DNA of 5,163 bases, taken from the NCBI GenBank assembly GCA_934277865.1, contig CAKQVW010000224.1, forward strand, positions 1-5,163, written 5' to 3'. Under the pieces are notes generated by a model, which worked only from the letters and a program-made list of their open reading frames with translations, was not told the origin of the DNA and searched no databases. A program made the translations under genes and the position numbers. This stretch comes from an uncultured Pseudobdellovibrionaceae bacterium (GTDB lineage: Bacteria; Bdellovibrionota; Bdellovibrionia; Bdellovibrionales; JAMPXM01). Positions 1-5,092 of the stretch are shown here, piece after piece; the first letter of the stretch is position 1; each line of letters begins with the position of its first letter.

Positions 1-29
1 CTATCAATGGTGGGCTTTTTCTTCGAAAG

Positions 30-35
30 AGGAGG
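30..35 (+). promoter_or_regulatory. Strong ribosome binding site (AGGAGG)
   Basis: A perfect AGGAGG lies 9 bases before the ATG at 45. This fixes the start of the dienelactone hydrolase gene and suggests efficient translation. The rest of the 44-base leader is too short to show a promoter; a TATCAA near positions 2-7 could be a -10 element, but no -35 is available inside the window. Confidence 0.85.
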
Positions 36-44
36 AGCCTTCCA

Positions 45-836
45 ATGTTGTCACACTTCATTCGTTCCCTAGTTCTCACCATCGGATTCACAATCGTCGC
101 TCAAGCGGCAGAAGCCGCAATCGTCAAAAAAGATTTCGAATACAATCTCGCTGGCAAAAAGTACGAAGGCTACATGGCCTACGACGACAGCGTGAAGGCG
201 CCACGCCCGGGAATCCTCGTGGCCCACAACTGGATGGGAGTGACAGATGAGACCAAGAGCAAAGTCGACCAGCTGGCCGAGCTTGGCTATGTGGCGTTTG
301 CTGTCGACATCTACGGGAAAAACTCTCGTCCCAAAAACGTCGAAGAGGCCGCAGCGCTTTCGTCGGGTTTCAAAAAGGATCGCGTGCCGCTGAGAAACCG
401 CATGCACCAAGGACTCAAGGTGCTTCGCGAACAGAAGAACGTCGACAAAACTAAAATCGCGGTGATTGGCTACTGTTTTGGTGGTACCGCCGCTCTTGAA
501 CTTGGTCGCGCCGGTGGCGACGTGAAGGCCATCGTGAGCTTTCACGGTGGACTCGATTCTCCGAAGCCCGCAGATGGCGCGAAGATCAAGGGGCGCGTTC
601 TCGCGCTCCACGGCGCGGATGATCCGTTTGTGAAAGACGAAGAACTTGCAGCATTCGAAAAAGAAATGCGCGACCACAAAGTGGATTGGCAGCTCATCAA
701 GTACGGTGGCGCCGTCCACTCATTCACTGAAAAAGCGGCCGGCAACGACAACTCAAAAGGCGCGGCTTACAACGCAAACGCAGATGCACGTTCATGGGAA
801 GCCATGAAACAGATCTTCGCCGAAACATTGAAGTAA
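45..836 (+). CDS. Exported dienelactone hydrolase family protein (alpha/beta hydrolase)
   Basis: Predicted 263-residue alpha/beta hydrolase of the dienelactone hydrolase (DLH) family. These are cysteine hydrolases acting on lactone or ester bonds. Residues 1 to about 21-24 form a Sec signal peptide: Arg7, a hydrophobic run, then AQA and AEA as cleavage options. The enzyme is therefore probably periplasmic or secreted, unlike classical cytoplasmic DLH. The mature length of about 240 residues matches the family. The nucleophile elbow is GYCFGG (142-147) with Cys144; Asp193 in HGADDPF and His225 in AVHSF complete the triad. An HNWMGVTDE segment (61-69) sits where the classical enzyme has its oxyanion-region motif with a Glu; here that position is Asn. 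The AGGAGG site supports the start. The gene seems to stand alone, with a hairpin after it and a separately initiated nuclease gene next. Family assignment is firm; the substrate is unknown, and a role in chlorocatechol degradation should not be assumed. Confidence 0.93.
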   Translation: MLSHFIRSLVLTIGFTIVAQAAEAAIVKKDFEYNLAGKKYEGYMAYDDSVKAPRPGILVAHNWMGVTDETKSKVDQLAELGYVAFAVDIYGKNSRPKNVEEAAALSSGFKKDRVPLRNRMHQGLKVLREQKNVDKTKIAVIGYCFGGTAALELGRAGGDVKAIVSFHGGLDSPKPADGAKIKGRVLALHGADDPFVKDEELAAFEKEMRDHKVDWQLIKYGGAVHSFTEKAAGNDNSKGAAYNANADARSWEAMKQIFAETLK

Positions 837-843
837 GACTGAG

Positions 844-872
844 GCGGAACGGCTCATGACGAGCCGCTTCGC
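844..872 (+). terminator. GC-rich hairpin after the DLH gene, possible terminator
   Basis: CGGCTC (850-855) and GAGCCG (861-866) form a perfect 6-bp stem around a 5-base loop. Flanking GCGGAA (844-849) and CTTCGC (867-872) extend it to about 12 bp with one G-U pair and one A/C mismatch. It begins 7 bases after the DLH stop codon. No T-tract follows, so it is not a classical intrinsic terminator; it may be a weak terminator or a 3'-end stabiliser. The rest of the gap up to 1013 shows no convincing promoter: TTGAAA at 938-943 has no -10 at a proper distance, and TTGCCC (948-953) with TAACAC at 17 bases is weak. Confidence 0.5.
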
Positions 873-1000
873 TGCCTGCCCGAGAGCGCCTTCTGCCCAA
901 AATCATAAACGCACTGCGTCTGAACAGAACTCTAAACTTGAAAATCTTGCCCGACTAGAGCCCAGCGACTAACACGGAATGTGTCCGTTGAGCTTCTTAC

Positions 1001-1006
1001 GAGGGG
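1001..1006 (+). promoter_or_regulatory. Ribosome binding site that selects the ATG at 1014
   Basis: GAGGGG lies 7 bases before the ATG at 1014. The longer in-frame GTG start at 981 is preceded only by ACGG-like sequence with no good spacing. This favours the shorter protein, whose N-terminus is also the better signal peptide. Confidence 0.7.
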
Positions 1007-1013
1007 TGTAAGC

Positions 1014-1928
1014 ATGAGCGGTCTAGGGTTGTTCTCGAGGGTTCGTTTCGCTAACTTGTTTTCACATTGTTTAGCAATCACGATAGTTTACACTGGACTC
1101 TCTCCCGACCCTGTCTACGCTCTCTCACTCACCAAAGAAAATCCCTACTACGGCCGCGACTTCTACCAGTCTGTCGCCTCTGGCACCCGCGACGCCGACC
1201 TGATCGATGAACTCCGCAAAATTCTGGAAAGCCGCCACCAACGTGTCTCCGGCGACTTCGACAAAATCGTCGCCAACTGCGACACCGCGAGCCGCGACTG
1301 CTACCAACACACATCAGTTGGATACAGCACTGCCCGCCGCCTCCTGATGGGACAGATCCATCTCGAAAACAACTCGGCAGGATACTTCGTAAAAGATGTT
1401 TACTGCGAGATTGAGTTCAACAATAGCCACTTCGGTGGCTCACAGGAAATCGGACCAGGTCGAATTCCCCGCAACACCAAACTCAACACAGAACACACTT
1501 GGCCACAGAGCCGATTCAATGGCGGGATGAACAAAGACGCTCAGAAGAGCGATCTCCACCACCTGTTCCCAACTCACTCTGAGATGAATTCGATCCGCGG
1601 CAACCACAAGTTTGGTGACGTTGATGTTCCAGATCGCGCGCTTCCATGCCCGACTTCAAAATACGGAACGGCAAAAGGTTCGCACGAGGACATCTTTGAA
1701 CCACCTGTTGCTCACAAAGGCAACGTGGCTCGCGCGCTCTTCTACTTCTCGATCCGCTACCGCCTCCGCATCGATCCACAAGAAGAAGCCTTCTTGCGCA
1801 AGTGGCACCAAAACGATCCGGTTAACCAAAGCGAAATCGAACGCAACGAACAGATCTTCAAAGTTCAAGGGAATCGCAACCCGTTCATCGACCATCCAGA
1901 ACTGGTTTCCCAAATTTCCGACTTCTAG
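1014..1928 (+). CDS. Secreted or periplasmic endonuclease I family nuclease
   Basis: A 304-residue non-specific endonuclease of the endonuclease I family (EndA/Vvn type, beta-beta-alpha-metal fold), expected to cleave DNA and perhaps RNA outside the cytoplasm with a divalent metal. With the ATG start, residues 1-36 look like a Sec signal: Arg9 and Arg11, a hydrophobic stretch at about 15-29, and cleavage after VYA. Family motifs appear in order: NTEHTWPQS (158-166), with Glu160 a metal ligand and His161 the general base by analogy with Vvn; SDLHHLFPT (179-187); MNSIRGNHKFG (191-201), holding the metal-binding Asn; an EPPVAHKGNVARALFYF segment (229-245); WHQNDPV (264-270); and QGNRNPFIDHPE (285-296). 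Four cysteines in the mature part (89, 96, 131, 212) could form disulfides, as in exported relatives. It is somewhat longer than E. coli EndA (235), mostly in the first half. The frame stays open back to a GTG at 981, which would add 11 residues. Possible roles are nucleotide scavenging or digestion of foreign or prey DNA; the role is inference, the family is firm. Confidence 0.92.
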   Translation: MSGLGLFSRVRFANLFSHCLAITIVYTGLSPDPVYALSLTKENPYYGRDFYQSVASGTRDADLIDELRKILESRHQRVSGDFDKIVANCDTASRDCYQHTSVGYSTARRLLMGQIHLENNSAGYFVKDVYCEIEFNNSHFGGSQEIGPGRIPRNTKLNTEHTWPQSRFNGGMNKDAQKSDLHHLFPTHSEMNSIRGNHKFGDVDVPDRALPCPTSKYGTAKGSHEDIFEPPVAHKGNVARALFYFSIRYRLRIDPQEEAFLRKWHQNDPVNQSEIERNEQIFKVQGNRNPFIDHPELVSQISDF

Positions 1929-1961
1929 ATCGAAGACCCATATCTCAACGTATAAGGCATA

Positions 1962-1993
1962 AAAAAAGCGGCTCAGTGATGAGCCGCTTTTTT
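1962..1993. terminator. Bidirectional intrinsic terminator between convergent genes
   Basis: GCGGCTC (1968-1974), a 6-base loop and GAGCCGC (1981-1987) form a perfect 7-bp GC stem. It is flanked by an A7 tract on the left (1961-1967) and a T6 tract on the right (1988-1993, then G and TTTTT). The A/T arms can lengthen the pairing to 13 bp. On either strand the stem is followed by a U-run, so it can end both the nuclease transcript and the divIVA transcript (stop codon at 2027). The stem core is the same as that of the hairpin at 844-872. Confidence 0.93.
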
Positions 1994-2026
1994 GTTTTTA
2001 AAATCGTGAGCAAAAAATCTTAAGAC

Positions 2027-2680
2027 CTAGCTGTTTGCTAGAGGATTCCGGAAACGAGCCATCGGCTTCGCCGTGCCCGCTGTCGCACCAGCAGGAGGCG
2101 CCGCATTCGTCGTCGGCACAGGTGCCGCCGCCGCTTGGCTTTGCTGAATCGCCTGATTCACAGCCACATTCGAAGCTTGCACGGCACTTGTCACAGTCGC
2201 CGCATGTGCGAGGTTGATCTGCGGATCCGGCATAGCTACATGACTTGTTTCGATCATCTGCATGTGTGATTGGCAAATGGCACGCAAGTTGACTTCAAAC
2301 TGCATTCGAAGCTTCTTCACGTCCGCAATTTCCTGATACATGCGCTTGAGCTGATCGCGACCTTCGCGCATCACAAGCTCAGCCTTCTGAGACGCATCGT
2401 TGATGATGAGCTGAGCCTCGCGCTCGGCATCGTGACGAATTTGTTCACACATCTTCGTCGCGGTTGCGAGCGTCGCCTTCAGCGTCTCATCACGCTCTTT
2501 GTATTCCATGAGCTGAATTTCTTTTTGGCGAACCGACTCTTTCAAAGCATTGCGTTCACGCACGAGCTCTTCCATCTGATCGGCAATGTCGCGCAAAAAC
2601 GCGGCCACTTCGTCTGGATCTAGGCCCATAACCTTACGATTGAAATTTTTGTGGGCGATATCAATTGGCGCGATTCTCAC
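2027..2680 (-). CDS. divIVA: DivIVA domain cell-pole / division protein
   Basis: A DivIVA-family coiled-coil protein that binds negatively curved membrane at poles and septa and recruits partners. I choose the GTG at 2680 (217 residues). The product then starts MRIAPIDIAHKNFNRK and aligns without gaps to residue 1 of Bacillus subtilis DivIVA (MPLTPNDIHNKTF), and GGAGGG sits just upstream. The frame is open to a GTG at 2707, which would add nine residues atypical of the family. Residues 1-30 are the membrane-binding N-domain, including GLDPDEVAAFL (19-29). About 32-145 are charged heptad-like coiled coil. The tail, about 155-205, is low-complexity and rich in Ala, Gln, Pro and Thr, ending in a short basic patch (KPMARFRN). 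Phe17-Arg18, the membrane-contact pair in B. subtilis, are Val-Met here. The gene lies downstream of proC, with its own likely promoter, and ends at a shared bidirectional terminator. Family is firm; the exact role in poles, progeny shape or septation is inference. Confidence 0.92.
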   Translation of the reverse strand: MRIAPIDIAHKNFNRKVMGLDPDEVAAFLRDIADQMEELVRERNALKESVRQKEIQLMEYKERDETLKATLATATKMCEQIRHDAEREAQLIINDASQKAELVMREGRDQLKRMYQEIADVKKLRMQFEVNLRAICQSHMQMIETSHVAMPDPQINLAHAATVTSAVQASNVAVNQAIQQSQAAAAPVPTTNAAPPAGATAGTAKPMARFRNPLANS

Positions 2681-2684
2681 GATT

Positions 2685-2690
2685 CCCTCC
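2685..2690 (-). promoter_or_regulatory. Ribosome binding site supporting the GTG start of divIVA
   Basis: Read on the minus strand, GGAGGG is followed by AATC and then GTG (2680-2678). The spacing is a little short, but it is the best match to the 16S anti-SD in this region. A competing AAGGA further upstream is only 3 bases from the GTG at 2707 but 9 bases from the GTG at 2701. The choice of 2680 rests on this site together with alignment to the family N-terminus. Confidence 0.6.
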
Positions 2691-2734
2691 ATTGGAGTCA
2701 CGTCCACCGATCCTTCGATAGACGATTCCCTATT

Positions 2735-2763
2735 AGGATAGAGAGTCGCTGGACCTTCGACAA
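2735..2763 (-). promoter_or_regulatory. divIVA: Predicted sigma70-like promoter for divIVA
   Basis: On the minus strand a -35 TTGTCG (2763-2758, 4 of 6) and a -10 TATCCT (2740-2735, 4 of 6) are separated by exactly 17 bases. Transcription would begin near 2728, leaving a leader of about 48 bases before the GTG at 2680. The element sits in the gap between proC (stop at 2799) and divIVA, so divIVA could be expressed apart from the upstream genes. The 7-mer TCGAAGG occurs twice, overlapping the -35 side (2760-2754) and downstream of the -10 (2718-2712). This is a prediction from sequence only. Confidence 0.42.
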
Positions 2764-2798
2764 CGGCCCTTGGTCTAGATTCGTCTTCTCACGACACC

Positions 2799-3656
2799 CT
2801 AATCTTTTGCGGTGCCACGCGAGATCTCTTGGTCCCGAAGCACAGCTTTTTCAAAGCTGTAGCGAAGCGCACGTTCGATTTCGAGTTCACGCATAGACTG
2901 AAGTCCAGCCGCCGTGACTCCTTTTTTTGAAACGACACGCTCTTGAAGATCGTGAAGGGGCGTATCTTTGGCATGCACGGCCAGCTCAGCAGCTCCTAAA
3001 AAAGTCTGAACAACCATCTTGCGAGCGACCTCTGGCTCGAAGCCGTGCTCCTCAATCCACTCTTGCCAGTACTGCATCAACTCAAAAAGAAAACCAGGAC
3101 CGCTTCCACAGCCAACAGTGAGCGCCTCAAAAAGCTCTCCCTCAGGGGCATGTACAACAAGCCCCATTGGCGCCAGCAGTTCTTCCACCATCGGACCATA
3201 TGCCGAGGCTTCGGGCCCGAGGCAGTAACCAACCACTGCTTTCCGAATAGTGGCTGGCGTGTTTGGCATCACACGAATCAGAGCTTTTACTTTCGGCAAA
3301 AGCTTTTGCAGCGAGCGCAGTGAAAATCCAGCAGCCAGCGAAATGACGATTTGGTTTGGAAGAAATGTGCTTGCGATCGGCTCGATCACCGACGTCAGGT
3401 CTTGAGGCTTCACTGCTATGATGACGATCTCACACTTGTCGATCAGCTCTTCATTCGTCGCAAGCGGCGTGACGCCGAACAGCTCTTGTACTTTTTTGAG
3501 TTTTCCTGGAGAGCGATTGGTCGCGAAGATTTTCGCAGGTGCAACCCGACCTCCCTCGACGAGAGCCTGAATCAGGGCCTGCCCCATGTGCCCCGTCCCG
3601 ATGAAGCCGATCTTGCGCCACTCACGGGGGGTATTGGGACTCGAGTCATTTGTCAT
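2799..3656 (-). CDS. proC: Pyrroline-5-carboxylate reductase
   Basis: Cytoplasmic enzyme of the last step of proline synthesis: reduction of 1-pyrroline-5-carboxylate to L-proline with NAD(P)H. The 285 residues begin with a 14-residue tail, then a Rossmann fold with GFIGTGHMG (17-25), followed by AVKPQ (81-85) and RVMPNTP (128-134), both typical of ProC. The C-terminal dimerisation domain has GCGSGPGFLFEL (182-193), QTFLGAAEL (217-225) and VVSKKGVTAAGL (241-252). The last segment matches the P5C-binding SPGGTT/SKGGTT loop but reads SKKGVT, and the residue after SGP is Gly where Ala is usual; activity is probably kept but this is unusual. The ATG at 3656 is the only standard start before the Rossmann motif, and no good Shine-Dalgarno precedes it (only GAAG, 1 base away), which hints at translational coupling. 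It follows the Maf-YggS gene by 88 bases; yggS-proC pairing is widespread. Total length is close to the family norm of about 270. Confidence 0.93.
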   Translation of the reverse strand: MTNDSSPNTPREWRKIGFIGTGHMGQALIQALVEGGRVAPAKIFATNRSPGKLKKVQELFGVTPLATNEELIDKCEIVIIAVKPQDLTSVIEPIASTFLPNQIVISLAAGFSLRSLQKLLPKVKALIRVMPNTPATIRKAVVGYCLGPEASAYGPMVEELLAPMGLVVHAPEGELFEALTVGCGSGPGFLFELMQYWQEWIEEHGFEPEVARKMVVQTFLGAAELAVHAKDTPLHDLQERVVSKKGVTAAGLQSMRELEIERALRYSFEKAVLRDQEISRGTAKD

Positions 3657-3727
3657 ACTTCAATCATGATGGAGACGACGCAGTGATGGCAAGCGCGATG
3701 CAAGACTAGAAATAAGAACGTCGGCAT
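3653..3727 (-). CDS. Candidate 24-codon small ORF overlapping the proC start
   Basis: An ATG at 3727-3725 opens a 24-codon frame whose TGA (3655-3653) overlaps the proC ATG as ATGA, a classic arrangement for translational coupling. The product would begin MPTFLFLVLH, be mostly hydrophobic and contain a CHHC cluster (residues 13-16). A GAAGGA lies 13 bases upstream, overlapping the Maf-YggS stop region; that spacing is longer than usual. No known family is recognised. It may be a real small membrane peptide or leader, or a chance frame in an 88-base gap; conservation of the frame in relatives would decide. Note the alternative open stretch in a second frame described in the findings. Confidence 0.2.
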   Translation of the reverse strand: MPTFLFLVLHRACHHCVVSIMIEV

Positions 3728-3744
3728 CTATTTCGACTTTTCCT

Positions 3745-5085
3745 TCAATCTCTTTGCCCGAAGATGGCGGTACCAATTCGAATCATTGTCGCACCGGCCG
3801 CAAGCGCCTGGCGAAAATCATGCGTGGTTCCCATCGAAAGCTCTTTAAACCGCGAAGCCAACTCTGGCGGCAGTTCAGATTTCGTTTTTTCAAAGATCTG
3901 GACGATCTCTCGAAATTGCGCGCGAGTTTGTTCTTCTGACTCCAACAATGGCGGCAAAGCCATCATCCCGTGCAGCGAAATCCCCGGAAGCTCACACACC
4001 CGCTTTGCGAGTTCGACATACTCCTCGGGCGAGGCTCCCGACTTGGTTTCTTCGTCCGCAAAGTTCAGCTGCAGCAAGATCGGCTGAACAACTTTCTTGG
4101 CGACCGCCCGCTTGGATATTTCTTCCGCCAAACTCAATCGGTCGACCGAGTGAATGAGATCAAACTCGCCCACCACCGACTTCACCTTCTTGGATTGAAG
4201 ATTGCCAATAAAGTGCCAGCGAATACCAGACGGCCTTGGATGGATCGAGCGAACCAACAGCTCAACGTCGTTCTTTTTTTCAAGCGCCTCTTGCGCATAG
4301 TTTTCTCCGAACTCGCGTTGTCCGGCCAACCATGCCATCACCACGTCTGTCGCAGGCTTGGTCTTCGAAACAGCAATCAACACAGGTGCCGCAGTCGCAC
4401 CACTGGAAACATATTTCGAGACCTCTTCCCTATACGAACGGATTTGCTCACCGACTTCGTGAAGACGGGAATTTTTTGAAACTGAAAATCCCGCAATCTT
4501 CTCGGAAAAAAACCTTAATCCCTGTTCGACCACTTCCATCGGAAGCCCGACCACATTGTCATAGGGGCCTTCGATTCGATCGATGAAACCTGACGCCGCA
4601 CCTTGGATGCCGTAACCGCCGGCTTTATCAAAGGGCTCTTTCGAAGCGACGTAGGCGTCAATTTCTTCCGGACTTAAATCGCGAAATGTCACCGTCGTTG
4701 CCGCATGACCGGAAAACTCGATCGAAGTCGAGCTATCGATCATGGCAATACCAGTGATGACCGAGTGAGAGCGACCTGAGAGTCGTCTAAGAAATGACCG
4801 CGCTTCATTCTCGTCTTTGGGCTTGCCTAGGATTTGGTCATCAAGCACCACGACCGTGTCCGCCCCAAGCACCAAAAACACGAGTCCTTTCGAGTCGTTT
4901 CTCATTTTGAGACACGCCCTGGCTTTGTCTGCAGCTAACTGTCGAATTTTCTCGCCCAGATTCAGGTTTTCGTCGGGAATTTCCGATATTTGAGTAGGGA
5001 GAACATCGAACTCGTAACCGGAGATCGTCAGAATTTGACGACGGCGCGGCGACTGCGAAGCCAAGACGAGGTGTCGATGCTGCAT
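3745..5085 (-). CDS. Maf nucleotide pyrophosphatase fused to YggS-family PLP-binding protein
   Basis: A 446-residue two-domain cytoplasmic protein. Residues 1 to about 195 are Maf (nucleoside triphosphate pyrophosphatase, linked to septum formation and nucleotide-pool cleaning): ASQSPRR (9-15), GADTVV with Asp76 (74-79), LGKP (86-89), GRSHSVITG (104-112), DKAGGYGIQG (153-162), NVVGLPM (177-183). The DKAGGYGIQG form resembles the YhdE-type (dTTP/UTP) branch. After a linker of about 12 residues, residues 208-446 are YggS/YlmE/PLPBP, a fold-type III PLP carrier in B6 homeostasis: AVSKTKP with PLP-lysine Lys241 (238-244), FGENYAQE (259-266), WHFIGNLQSKK (290-300), IHSVD (311-315), LSMGTTHDF (416-424), RIGTAIFG (436-443). 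YggS usually has QxNK and MGMSxDF; here QSKK and MGTTHDF. Both domains look full-length. No ATG, GTG or TTG occurs in frame in the linker, so this is a true fusion in the sequence. AAGGGAG lies 2 bases before the ATG. proC follows, as it often does after yggS. Confidence 0.92.
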   Translation of the reverse strand: MQHRHLVLASQSPRRRQILTISGYEFDVLPTQISEIPDENLNLGEKIRQLAADKARACLKMRNDSKGLVFLVLGADTVVVLDDQILGKPKDENEARSFLRRLSGRSHSVITGIAMIDSSTSIEFSGHAATTVTFRDLSPEEIDAYVASKEPFDKAGGYGIQGAASGFIDRIEGPYDNVVGLPMEVVEQGLRFFSEKIAGFSVSKNSRLHEVGEQIRSYREEVSKYVSSGATAAPVLIAVSKTKPATDVVMAWLAGQREFGENYAQEALEKKNDVELLVRSIHPRPSGIRWHFIGNLQSKKVKSVVGEFDLIHSVDRLSLAEEISKRAVAKKVVQPILLQLNFADEETKSGASPEEYVELAKRVCELPGISLHGMMALPPLLESEEQTRAQFREIVQIFEKTKSELPPELASRFKELSMGTTHDFRQALAAGATMIRIGTAIFGQRD

Positions 5086-5092
5086 GACTCCC

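Noticed and set aside
69..719. Long open frame on the minus strand opposite the DLH gene (216 codons)
   Set aside because: It lies wholly antisense to a well-supported DLH gene, its translation shows no recognisable domain, and open antisense frames of this size are common opposite codon-biased genes.
938..976. Promoter for the nuclease gene (TTGAAA or TTGCCC as -35)
   Set aside because: TTGAAA has no -10 at 16-18 bases; TTGCCC with TAACAC has correct spacing but only about half of the -10 consensus, so it is too weak to list.
981..1013. GTG at 981 as start of the nuclease
   Set aside because: It lacks a good ribosome binding site and lengthens the signal peptide n-region; the ATG at 1014 has GAGGGG at 7 bases.
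1612..1962. Second + strand frame of 116 codons inside the nuclease gene
   Set aside because: It is a shifted shadow of the nuclease motifs, rich in Ser/Thr/Arg/Lys with no recognisable family, and it runs into the terminator region.
2039..2200. Repetitive-looking GC-rich tract at the 3' end of divIVA
   Set aside because: It is explained by the Ala/Gln/Pro/Thr-rich tail of DivIVA and has no regular repeat unit.
4506..4560. Separate yggS gene starting at the ATG or GTG near residues 183-185
   Set aside because: These codons are inside the conserved Maf motif NVVGLPM, have no Shine-Dalgarno, and no start codon lies closer to the YggS domain, so a fusion is the better reading.
3970..4586. Several + strand frames opposite the YggS domain
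   Set aside because: They are antisense to strongly conserved YggS motifs and show no domain or convincing ribosome binding site.
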